Of a stretch of 10,108 bases of DNA, positions 1 to 5,200 are shown piece after piece. A program made the position numbers and the translations under genes. The notes beneath the pieces are model-generated. The model did no database searches and had not been told where the DNA came from. It was given only the letters and a program-made list of their open reading frames with translations. The DNA is from Polaromonas sp. UBA5171 (GTDB lineage Bacteria > Pseudomonadota > Gammaproteobacteria > Burkholderiales > Burkholderiaceae_C). The stretch spans positions 1 through 10,108 of the forward strand of contig DHWX01000129.1 of the NCBI GenBank assembly GCA_002413395.1, read 5' to 3'. Numbering within the stretch: position 1 is the first letter of the stretch; every line of letters starts with the position of its first letter.

Positions 1-17
1 GGGTATTCGTCGGGCGC

Positions 18-476
18 TTACGTCTCAAGGATGTTGCTTGCGGCAGAAACCGCCTCTCGCGGATTGGCGTCGACGTTTGAAAGAGCACGACTGAATTCGT
101 GTTCAAGGGCAGTCACGTCCATCTCTCGAATGAACTCTTCAAGCGTCCTTGACGGGCTGCCAAGCGCTCCCGCAATTGAGCCGCCACGAACATACTGGAG
201 GTCGTAGCGAGCAAGGGCCTTGGCGAATTTCTGCTGCTCTGGGGTTTGTGTGGGCGGCGGAATGTCATCGAAAGGGCTTCCTTCCTGGGGCAGCTCTTCC
301 ATATAGGTCTCTATCAATCGGCCGAGAACCTGCAGAGGTTGGATGGCGTCGTCTTTATTCACTCGACGTAGCCATTCTTGAGTTTTAACTGGCTTACTTC
401 CCTCGGGAGGATCACCAGGGGCACCGGCGTACATGAACAAATTGTCGAGAGACGCGTGGGTCTCGCGTTGAGACAT
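18..476 (-). pseudogene. Truncated Abi_C-family (abortive infection C-terminus) protein, N-terminal part
   Basis: The frame encodes about 152 residues from ATG at 476 (MSQRETHASLDNLFMYAG) and stops with TAA at 18-20. The opening, the EWLRRVNKDD segment and the tail ALEHEFSRALSNVDANPREA then AASNILE are, from memory, typical of proteins ending in an Abi_C domain. In those relatives the SNILE stretch leads into the main body of the domain, with roughly 100 or more further residues. Here it ends at once as SNILET-stop, and none of the three minus-strand frames in the last 17 bases resumes a recognisable continuation. The gene therefore looks cut short, although the window edge is too close to see what follows. 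The frame is open to 569, but the start at 476 fits the family. Its Shine-Dalgarno is weak. Abi_C proteins are linked to phage-defence contexts, but the function of this family member is not known. Confidence 0.7.
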
Positions 477-614
477 GATCTCAGCGCAGACAGAAATAAC
501 GGGTGCAGGGATGAGTTGGCGCACGGGTGGCGAGTTTAAACAGAGGAGGGCGCGCCACTTCTGGCGCACCCTTCAGCGGTGATGTGCCAGCGCTCATTGC
601 CCAACACTGGAACA

Positions 615-642
615 TGGTGCGGAGCGAGGGAATCGAACCCTC
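615..642 (-). tRNA. tRNA 3'-end remnant (T arm, acceptor strand and CCA)
   Basis: Read on the minus strand, 642-626 forms a perfect T arm: stem GAGGG/CCCTC around the loop TTCGATT. It is followed by an acceptor-type strand GCTCCGC (625-619), a discriminator A and an encoded CCA (617-615). The complementary 5' acceptor strand GCGGAGC is present upstream at 725-719, which would make a 111-base element. The bases between do not fold by eye into a D arm, no GG of the D loop is visible, and no clean anticodon arm is seen. A CTTAAAT sequence near 674-668 could mimic a Leu(TAA) anticodon loop, but its flanks do not pair well. I read this as a partial or decayed tRNA gene. tRNA 3' ends are common integration sites of islands, so it may be an attachment-site scar. 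Confidence 0.45.
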
Positions 643-688
643 TGCATTCACTCCTGGAAGGCAACACATTTAAGAACACGTTTATCTC

Positions 689-790
689 TCATTCGGGTTG
701 GAATTTTTTCTCACCAGAGCTCCGCAGGAACGCGATTCCGCACCAAACACATGCCACCTCTTGACTGAACATAGCGGTTGAGTTTTTCAT
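689..790 (-). CDS. Possible 33-residue peptide with a strong ribosome binding site
   Basis: An ATG at 790 is preceded by a textbook Shine-Dalgarno, GGAGGT (800-795), with a four-base spacer. The frame runs 33 codons (MKNSTAMFSQEVACVWCGIA at the start) to TGA at 689. It has two cysteines in CVWCG and no recognisable domain. Its last codons overlap the 5' acceptor-like sequence of the tRNA remnant, so it could equally be the surviving start of a longer gene that was cut by an insertion. The frame is also open upstream to 928, but no good start signal is there. I do not recognise the product. Confidence 0.25.
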   Translation of the reverse strand: MKNSTAMFSQEVACVWCGIAFLRSSGEKKFQPE

Positions 791-794
791 AATT

Positions 795-800
795 ACCTCC
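795..800 (-). promoter_or_regulatory. Strong Shine-Dalgarno (GGAGGT) before ATG 790
   Basis: On the minus strand the sequence GGAGGTAATTATG places a near-perfect anti-16S complement four bases before an ATG. This is the only reason to consider the short 689-790 frame as translated. Confidence 0.4.
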
Positions 801-1008
801 ATTGCGATTGCCATAGCACCAAAAACAGAAGCGAAGATTTCCAACCCAAACGAGATTGCAACGTGAATTTCAATGTGTACCTTTACCTCCAAGCCAGTAA
901 TGTGAGCGCTGGTTTGAGCCAACGCCACTGTGATCTACGTCCCAATATAGACGAATAGCCGTACTCGCGAAACTGCATGTTGTTCATTTCCCGGGTAATT
1001 TGGGTCAA

Positions 1009-1161
1009 ATTCCAATTTCACCCGACCTCGCCACCCAACGCGCTATCGTGGCCGAGATCGAAACCGAGCAGGCCCTCGTCAACGCCAACCGCGAATTGGT
1101 CCGCCGCATGGAGGCCAAGGTCAAGTGCGCGATTGACTGGGTTTGGGGCAAGGCAGTTTAG
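1009..1161 (+). pseudogene. C-terminal remnant of a type I restriction-modification protein (copy A)
   Basis: A plus-strand frame without its own start encodes IPISPDLATQRAIVAEIE, then TEQALVNANRELVRRMEAKV, then KCAIDWVWGKAV, ending in TAG at 1159-1161. The pattern PxLATQxAIVAEIExEQALVxANREL ending in a VWG tail is, from memory, the C-terminal coiled-coil end seen in type I HsdS subunits and in N-6 DNA methylases of type I-like systems. Only about 50 residues remain. Upstream of about 1003 the frame is open to 934 but loses all likeness, so the gene body has been removed. The stop overlaps by four bases with the convergent stop of the HicA-like gene (1158-1160). A related second copy lies at 2562-2618. 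This marks the place as former restriction-system territory. Confidence 0.7.
1104..1150 (+). repeat. Direct repeat copy A (restriction-gene 3' end)
   Basis: The 47 bases from CCGCAT to GGGGCA match 2567-2613 with only a handful of mismatches by eye, including an unbroken core GAGGCCAAGGTCAAGTGCGC. Both copies are in the same orientation and lie in the last codons of the two restriction-modification remnants. They bracket the minus-strand two-gene module. Confidence 0.75.
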
Positions 1162-1460
1162 GGTTGCTCGGGAGGGGGTTGTTCGACAGCACCTGCGGCG
1201 ATGAGCTTGACTTCGTAGTCGTCGCGGCTCAATGGGCAGTCAATCAGCAGCCGAAAATCTTTGTTTGTGAGCTTGCACTGTCCCGCCATCAGCGAAAGAA
1301 GGTTGTCGTCAATGTCTTTGCCACCGTGGCTGGTTTTGGTGCGGACAATGGTTTTTTTCCCAGCCTTGGAATGGTAAAAAAAGAAGTTGTGGTCGCCGCC
1401 ACCCGACAGAAAACCCTTTTTCAGCAGGCTTTTCTCAACATCGTCCTGCTTACGCGGCAT
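1158..1460 (-). CDS. HicA-like small protein, putative toxin of a two-gene module
   Basis: The 100-residue product has the layout of a HicA-type double-stranded-RNA-binding-like fold. A lysine-rich N-terminal helix (DDVEKSLLKKGF) comes first, then GDHNFFFYH (residues 22-30, where HicA has a GSHHxFxH-type strand with the catalytic histidine), then TIVRTKTSHGGKDI (37-50) and a helix LLSLMAGQCKL (54-64). It is longer than HicA, which is usually 60-80 residues, by a C-terminal extension KDFRLLIDCPLSRDDYE and a proline-rich tail. ATG at 1460 is preceded by GAGGTG about five bases upstream and overlaps the end of the 356-residue gene by 11 bases, so translation is probably coupled. HicA proteins are ribosome-independent mRNA interferases. 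That this relative cleaves RNA is inference from the motif and position. Confidence 0.6.
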   Translation of the reverse strand: MPRKQDDVEKSLLKKGFLSGGGDHNFFFYHSKAGKKTIVRTKTSHGGKDIDDNLLSLMAGQCKLTNKDFRLLIDCPLSRDDYEVKLIAAGAVEQPPPEQP

Positions 1461-2520
1461 GCGCCACCTCGGTCATACGGGCCAGCAGTGCTTGCTTGAG
1501 TTGGCGGGCGGGCGCGTCTAGTGCGTCATCGGGCGCTTGCGCATACTCTTGCCATAGCATCGCCAAATGCTCGTGAAGTTCAGCAAGTAAGGCTTCACGT
1601 GTAGGTGCAAACACTGATATATCAAAATCGAGGTTCTCAGCGCACAGCAGTTGCTTGCTTTCGTCAAGTGCAGGTTCCAACGAAAGTGGCGGGGAGACCT
1701 GCAGGGTGACTGCGCCGTGCCGCACTATCGAAATTTCTAGAGGGGAAAGATCCACATCCCGAATATCGGTGACATCAATGATCTTCTTGGGGCTGCCTTG
1801 GTCGTCCAATAATACCCGCCCGGTGACCTGAATCAGATCGCGTCGGCGTTCGTAGAGCAGGTCTTCCAAGGCCTCGTCATAAAGGCAATCGAGCTCTTTA
1901 CTGGTGGGGGGGTAGATGATGGTGAGTTTGTGTTCAATAAAGTCGATATTCTTTAACTCGCCAGTGACCACGCGCGATGCCTCACGTTGCGCCGCAGGTA
2001 CCAGCGTTTCTTGCACAAATGGAATGGTCAGAACATCGAAAGACGCGAAAGCAGTGTCTGTGGCGTCGTGCAGGCTCAGTGTCCATTTGGCATCAGCTCG
2101 TGGTGCCATGCCTTTGACGGCTTCGAGGACACGGCGGCGGATGCGCTCGTCTGGAAGAATTTCAGTCAATCCTGAAGCACTGCGATCAGAAATGCGCGAC
2201 ATGAGGTCATGAAAGATGCGGAATGCTTTTTCAGCGTGTTCAGGCTCAAACAATTCAGTGGCGTTGCCAACAGTAACGGGCAACGCATAGCATCCGGTTT
2301 CTGGCAACTGACAAATGAGCTGAAAGCGTTGACTGGTTGTTGCAGATACCCGTGCCCGTTGGTTGATGCTGCGGCCTTCGACGTGCACACCTATGAGTTC
2401 AAAGGCTTGCTGTGCGTTCTGCAAAATCTGCACGAGCACTGAGGCAGGAACAACATTGCCTTGCGATTCGCCACTTTCAATGTGGAAGCTAAAACGTGGG
2501 TGCTGAGGTGATGCATTCAT
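1450..2520 (-). CDS. Uncharacterised 356-residue partner protein upstream of the HicA-like gene
   Basis: I do not recognise a named family. The protein has no signal peptide or membrane segment and should be cytoplasmic. The N-terminal part (10-85) has a strand, a PASVLVQILQNAQQAFELIG helix (25-44) and further strands. The middle (90-140) is helical. Residues 178-255 contain two successive strand-rich motifs, VVTGELKNIDFIEHKLTI and then IQVTGRVLLDDQGSPKKI running into DVTDI, joined by an acidic helix. The C-terminus is helical (TREALLAELHEHLAMLWQEY). ATG at 2520 has only a weak GGA seven bases upstream. The gene overlaps the small HicA-like gene by 11 bases, the arrangement expected when an antitoxin or regulator precedes a toxin. 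An antitoxin role is inference. It could also be a sensor or effector of a defence pair. It has no HicB-like signature that I can see. Confidence 0.75.
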   Translation of the reverse strand: MNASPQHPRFSFHIESGESQGNVVPASVLVQILQNAQQAFELIGVHVEGRSINQRARVSATTSQRFQLICQLPETGCYALPVTVGNATELFEPEHAEKAFRIFHDLMSRISDRSASGLTEILPDERIRRRVLEAVKGMAPRADAKWTLSLHDATDTAFASFDVLTIPFVQETLVPAAQREASRVVTGELKNIDFIEHKLTIIYPPTSKELDCLYDEALEDLLYERRRDLIQVTGRVLLDDQGSPKKIIDVTDIRDVDLSPLEISIVRHGAVTLQVSPPLSLEPALDESKQLLCAENLDFDISVFAPTREALLAELHEHLAMLWQEYAQAPDDALDAPARQLKQALLARMTEVAHAA

Positions 2521-2561
2521 GATCGGTCCAATATTATCTACCGAAGCTGGTATGGGGGATG

Positions 2562-2618
2562 ATTTGCCGCATCGAGGCCAAGGTCAAGTGCGCCGTTGAC
2601 CGGGTGTGGGGCAGCTAA
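2562..2618 (+). pseudogene. C-terminal remnant of a type I restriction-modification protein (copy B)
   Basis: The frame ending in TAA at 2616-2618 encodes CRIEAKVKCAVDRVWGS. This matches the RMEAKVKCAIDWVWG end of copy A and the usual VWG tail of type I HsdS or methylase subunits. Only about 17 codons remain, and the sequence upstream loses likeness at about 2562. Its DNA is nearly the same as copy A over 47 bases. It lies between the divergent starts of the two small modules, 49 bases before the 257-residue gene, and was probably once the end of the gene preceding that module. Confidence 0.65.
2567..2613 (+). repeat. Direct repeat copy B (restriction-gene 3' end)
   Basis: This is the partner of the repeat at 1104-1150, in the same orientation and about 1.46 kb apart. 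The few differences include changed codons (for example ATT GAC TGG against GTT GAC CGG), which suggests diverged paralogous gene ends rather than a recent exact duplication. Confidence 0.75.
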
Positions 2619-2650
2619 GGCGGTAGGAGGCACAGCTCCGCAATGCGGGC

Positions 2651-2656
2651 TAAAAT
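2651..2656 (+). promoter_or_regulatory. Possible -10 element (TAAAAT) before the 257-residue gene
   Basis: TAAAAT lies 10 bases before ATG 2667. If used, transcription would start within a few bases of the ATG, giving a leaderless or nearly leaderless message. This fits the lack of a Shine-Dalgarno there and the in-frame TGA at 2661-2663. No good -35 is visible 16-18 bases upstream, so the call is weak. Confidence 0.25.
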
Positions 2657-2666
2657 GTTCTGATCT

Positions 2667-3440
2667 ATGGAAGCCCAGCGCATCACCGTTGCATTGATTG
2701 ACCACTCGGCTGGCTTTGAAGCCACGCCGGCGCGGGTACGTTTGGGTGACTTGGCTGATTTTTCGGCAGACGTTGCCACGTTTTTGCGTGGCGAGGACAA
2801 GGACGTCGAGACCAAAACACTGGAGGTGGCCGTGCGCAAGGGTTCCTTGGCCATCGAAACGGTGCCGCTGCTTTCCGCACCCGGCTTGTTTCGTGATTTG
2901 CGCACCCTGCTAGTCGGCGAATTGTTGGACAACCTGGACGCCAAGCGGCGCGAGGTGATGGAGCGCTGGCAGAAGGCTGCGTGGCAGACCCGGCAAGTGG
3001 CCTACCGCATATCGGCGCCGTTTCTGGACCGGCCCATTGTTGTCAATGCCGAGTCGGACTACCACGCTGATGATGCTGACCAGTGGGTACAGGTTGAACG
3101 CTACATCCGCGGTGAGATTCAGGATTTGGGAGGGGTGACAAAGGCCAATGCCCATGTGAAATTGCCTGATGGTCGCACCTTGAAGGTGACTGCCGAGCGC
3201 GATGTCTTGCGTGATGACACAGTGAACCGACTTTACAAGCTGGCCATGCTGCGTATCAAGGCTGAGTACAACGTGTTGACGCGCGATCTGCGCAACGCCC
3301 GACTGGTCGAGTTTGTGGAATATGCCCCGACAGTGGATGAAGAAGCGCTTTCACGCTTGACGCGTCGTGGTGCGGTGGCGTGGCGGGATGTGCCTGACGC
3401 AACGGCTTGGGTCGATGAACTGCGCGGAGGCACGCATTGA
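2667..3440 (+). CDS. Uncharacterised 257-residue partner protein upstream of a PIN-domain gene
   Basis: I do not recognise a named family. The protein is cytoplasmic by appearance. The N-terminal region (5-68) is strand, then a TPARVRLGDLADFSADVATF helical part, then EVAVRKGSLAIETVPL. A charged helix lies at 85-110 (LDNLDAKRREVMERWQKAAW). The C-terminal region (142-219) has RGEIQDLGGVTKANAHVKL with PDGRTLKV, then LRIKAEYNVLTRDLRNARLV. This order and spacing resemble residues 178-255 of the 356-residue protein at 1450-2520. The start at 2667 is forced by an in-frame TGA at 2661. Its stop overlaps the TTG start of a PIN-domain gene, so it is probably the antitoxin or partner of that protein. 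This is inference from position. Because the PIN gene is destroyed downstream, it now appears orphaned. Confidence 0.75.
   Translation: MEAQRITVALIDHSAGFEATPARVRLGDLADFSADVATFLRGEDKDVETKTLEVAVRKGSLAIETVPLLSAPGLFRDLRTLLVGELLDNLDAKRREVMERWQKAAWQTRQVAYRISAPFLDRPIVVNAESDYHADDADQWVQVERYIRGEIQDLGGVTKANAHVKLPDGRTLKVTAERDVLRDDTVNRLYKLAMLRIKAEYNVLTRDLRNARLVEFVEYAPTVDEEALSRLTRRGAVAWRDVPDATAWVDELRGGTH
3426..3430 (+). promoter_or_regulatory. Shine-Dalgarno (GGAGG) that supports the TTG start at 3437
   Basis: GGAGG lies six bases before TTG 3437, inside the last codons of the preceding gene. Its spacing favours TTG 3437 over the in-frame GTG at 3446 and shows a translationally coupled stop-start overlap (TTGA). 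Confidence 0.55.
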
Positions 3441-3547
3441 ACAGCGTGCTGCTGGACACCAGCTTCTTGATCAGCCTGAGTGATCCGGCCCGTACCCACC
3501 ATGCGGCGGCAGTTCAGTACTACAAGGAATGTGTGCACAGGCAGGTA
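3437..3547 (+). pseudogene. PIN-domain protein, N-terminal 37 residues only
   Basis: The opening MNSVLLDTSFLISLSDPART matches the first strand of PIN nucleases (hydrophobic run, the first metal-binding Asp at residue 7, then TSFLI), followed by HHAAAVQYYKECVHRQV. PIN proteins are usually 120-150 residues and need three or four acidic residues spread along the chain. After residue 37 the likeness ends. From about 3545 the opposite strand reads as the end of an enoyl-CoA hydratase. The frame stays open to 3778, but that part is the antisense of the hydratase and cannot be PIN sequence. The gene is therefore cut by a rearrangement and cannot give an active nuclease. It was coupled to the 257-residue gene upstream and was presumably the toxin of that pair. 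Confidence 0.75.
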
Positions 3548-4200
3548 GGCGCTCAGACGATCAGCCCGCATGATTTTTTGCGGAAATGCCGCGAGCTGGC
3601 CGCTGCGCGCGCCGAGCCGCTGGGAACGACACGGTTGCACAGGCCCATTTGCAAGGCCTCGGCAGCCTCCACCTTGCGGCCGGTCAGGATCAAATCCATC
3701 GCATGGCCCATGCCGACCAGACGCGGTAGCCGCACCGTTCCGCCGTCGATCAGCGGCACGCCAAAGCGGCGACAATAAACACCGAAATAAGCGTCGTCTT
3801 CCATTACCCGCAGATCGCACCACAGCGCCAGTTCCATCCCGCCGGCCACCGCCGCGCCACTGACAGCGGCAATCACCGGTTTAGACAGCAGCAGACGCGA
3901 CGGTCCCATCGGCCCCAACGGGTTGGCAGCATCCGTCTGAAAGTCCAGCTCGGCGAACACGTTCGCGGCATCAGCTTGCGACTCGCTCAGCAGCTTCGCG
4001 CCAAACTGCAAATCCCAGCCGGCACAGAAATGTCCGTGCGCGCCATGAAACACCGCCACCTTCGCACTGGCGTCAGCGTCGAAAGCCCAAAAAGCCTCGT
4101 ACAGGGCGCGGGCGTGCGAGCTATCCACTGCATTACGCACATCAGGGCGATCCAGTGTCACCACCGTCACGTCGCCGTCCTGCTCCACACGCACTGTCAT
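3545..4200 (-). pseudogene. Broken enoyl-CoA hydratase/isomerase (crotonase family)
   Basis: From ATG 4200 (Shine-Dalgarno GGGGAG about nine bases before) the frame gives a crotonase. It opens with MTVRVEQDGDVTVVTLDRPD and has the oxyanion-hole segments HFCAGWDL and SGAAVAGGMELALWCDLRV. Next come FGVYCRRFGVPLIDGGTVRL and LTGRKVEAAEALQMGLCNRVV. After SGSARAAA near 3600 the frame breaks. The family-typical continuation QLAAFPQKIMRADRLSAY is found one frame over (3602-3545). A few residues normally between these blocks seem missing, so a small deletion that is not a multiple of three is likelier than a single-base error. At 3545 the gene then runs directly into the truncated PIN gene, losing its last few dozen residues. 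It lies downstream of the biotin carrier gene on the same strand and may be the displaced hydratase of that operon. Confidence 0.85.
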
Positions 4201-4240
4201 GCGGCATCTCCCCGCCCGCCAAGTCCGCTGCCGAATCGAA

Positions 4241-4495
4241 TATTTGATGCTTGGCGCCTTTGCCGGACTGGCCTGCATGACGCTGCTGGGTTTTCCTTTC
4301 TGGCTGGCCATGCCCTGTGCCGCAGCAGGCATGGCGCTTTTTGGCATGGCGCTGGAGCGGCTGGTGATCCGTCCGATCCTCGGGCAGCCCGCGTTTTCCA
4401 TCATCATGCTGACCATCGGCGTAGGCTACACGGCGCCCGGCCTTATCACCATGATTCCTGGCATCGGCACCGAGACCTACGTGCTGCCGGTACCG
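4241..4495 (+). pseudogene. Fragment of a LivH-type branched-chain amino acid ABC permease
   Basis: About 85 residues are preserved, from YLMLGAFAGLACMTLLG through PFWLAMPCAAAGMALFGMAL, ERLVIRPILGQPAFSIIMLT and IGVGYTAPGLITMIPGIGTE to TYVLPVP. This is the early-to-middle part of LivH-family inner-membrane permeases, with two or three hydrophobic segments and the typical ERLVIRPILGQPAF stretch. Both the N-terminal start and about half of the protein are missing. The fragment begins within about 40 bases of the divergent hydratase start and is fused in frame to a binding-protein fragment. The open frame from 4199 to 4921 is therefore a chimera and not a working permease. Confidence 0.75.
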
Positions 4496-4498
4496 GTG

Positions 4499-4816
4499 CA
4501 GTTCGAAAAGAATGTCATCAACTTCTTCCCGGTCACGGCAGCCCGCGAGATGTATGAACCCTTTAACAAGTTGAAGTATTCGTTTGCGGCCACCTATTAC
4601 GACCAGATGAAAACCGCCGTGCCCAAACTGGTCAAGGAAAAAAATGCCAGGAAGGTCTGTTCGATGTACCAGGACGACGACTTCGGTCTGGAGGTGCAGC
4701 GTGGTGCCACTGACTTCTCGTCGCAGATCGCCAAACTCAAAGCCGCGGGCTGTGATCTGGTGGTGCTGGGCACCAGCATTCGCGAAACCATCGGCGGTAT
4801 TGGCACCGCGCGCAAA
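4499..4816 (+). pseudogene. Fragment of an ABC transporter substrate-binding protein (LivK-like, Peripla_BP_6 type)
   Basis: In frame after the permease piece come FEKNVINFFPVTAAREMYEP, then KLKYSFAATYYDQMKTAVPK, then KVCSMYQDDDFGLEVQRGAT, DFSSQIAKLKAAGCDLVVLG and IRETIGGIGTARK. This is the central part of a periplasmic branched-chain amino-acid-type binding protein. Signal peptide, first lobe and C-terminus are absent. From memory, intact relatives have about 20 residues between the QRGA and RGATDFSSQ stretches. Here they are merged into a single RGA (4700-4708), which suggests an internal deletion at a short repeat. After GTARK (about 4816) the likeness stops. In Burkholderiales such genes often sit next to CoA-ligase and hydratase genes, so this may be debris of the transporter that belonged to the operon on the right. 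Confidence 0.75.
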
Positions 4817-4965
4817 ACGCATTCCACGCGACAAGGTCGGCAATCCGCGCGGTGGCAGGCCTTATTAAAGAGACTTTGGCACTCCCTTGGACAAAGCCCA
4901 GGACAGCTTCACCGATCCTGAGGCCCGAGAGAACCCGGCGCCGGCCGCCACGGTGTGCCCAGCCT
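4817..4965. other. Unassigned stretch between transporter debris and biotin carrier gene
   Basis: These 149 bases translate to nothing recognisable in any frame. A GC-rich palindrome CCGGCGCCGG lies near 4936-4945, just past the end of the operon in its direction of transcription, but it has no following T-run, so I do not call it a terminator. Confidence 0.4.
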
Positions 4966-5184
4966 CTATACCACTATAGCGAGCACCTGCCCCTCGTTAA
5001 CGCTTTCGCCCTCCGCCACCGAAACGCTCTGCACAATGCCATCGACAGGCGACTCGATCGGAATCTCCATCTTCATTGACTCAAGAATCATTATCGGTTC
5101 TCCAGCGGCGACAGCGTCCCCTATCTGCTTCTCGATCTTCCAAACTTTGCCGGTGACGATCGATTCGATGTTAGTGGATGCCAT
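4966..5184 (-). CDS. Stand-alone biotinyl/biotin carboxyl carrier protein (72 residues)
   Basis: The whole protein is one biotinyl-lipoyl domain. Residues 1-30 form the first half barrel, the biotinylation hairpin ILESMKMEIPIE (33-44) places the biotin lysine at K38, and SPVDGIVQSVSVAEGESVNE completes the barrel, ending VLAIVV. Biotin on K38 would carry carboxyl groups from the biotin carboxylase to the carboxyltransferase. At 72 residues it lacks the N-terminal extension of AccB (about 150 residues). It resembles the small biotin/lipoyl attachment protein YngHB of Bacillus. ATG 5184 has GGAG about nine bases upstream and lies 16 bases after the stop of the biotin carboxylase gene, so the two are surely co-transcribed. 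A lipoyl role is less likely because the ESMKME motif and context fit biotin. Confidence 0.9.
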   Translation of the reverse strand: MASTNIESIVTGKVWKIEKQIGDAVAAGEPIMILESMKMEIPIESPVDGIVQSVSVAEGESVNEGQVLAIVV

Positions 5185-5200
5185 GTGTGTACTCCAAGTT

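Larger units (their letters stand above)
477..1002. other. Stretch without a confident protein gene
   Basis: About 530 bases lie between the start of the Abi_C-family fragment and the restriction-modification remnant. The only items I can support are a tRNA 3'-end-like fragment (615-642) and one very short frame with a good ribosome binding site (689-790). Other open frames here have low-complexity or unfamiliar translations, no good start signals, and look like chance. The part from 660 to 900 is clearly more AT-rich than the rest of the window, which suggests a foreign or decayed origin. No integrase, IS end or clear terminator was seen. Confidence 0.5.

Noticed and set aside
660..740. Possible integron attC site around the inverted-repeat-like sequence
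   Set aside because: The GTTGGAA at 698 does not complete a GTTRRRY core, and no matching RYYYAAC partner at a suitable distance was found.
1143..1499. Plus-strand open frame of 118 codons
   Set aside because: It mirrors the HicA-like gene on the other strand, has no ribosome binding site, and its translation has no recognisable features.
4142..4843. Minus-strand open frame of 233 codons over the transporter debris
   Set aside because: Antisense to the recognisable LivH and binding-protein pieces, with a His/Arg/Gly-rich translation that matches no family.
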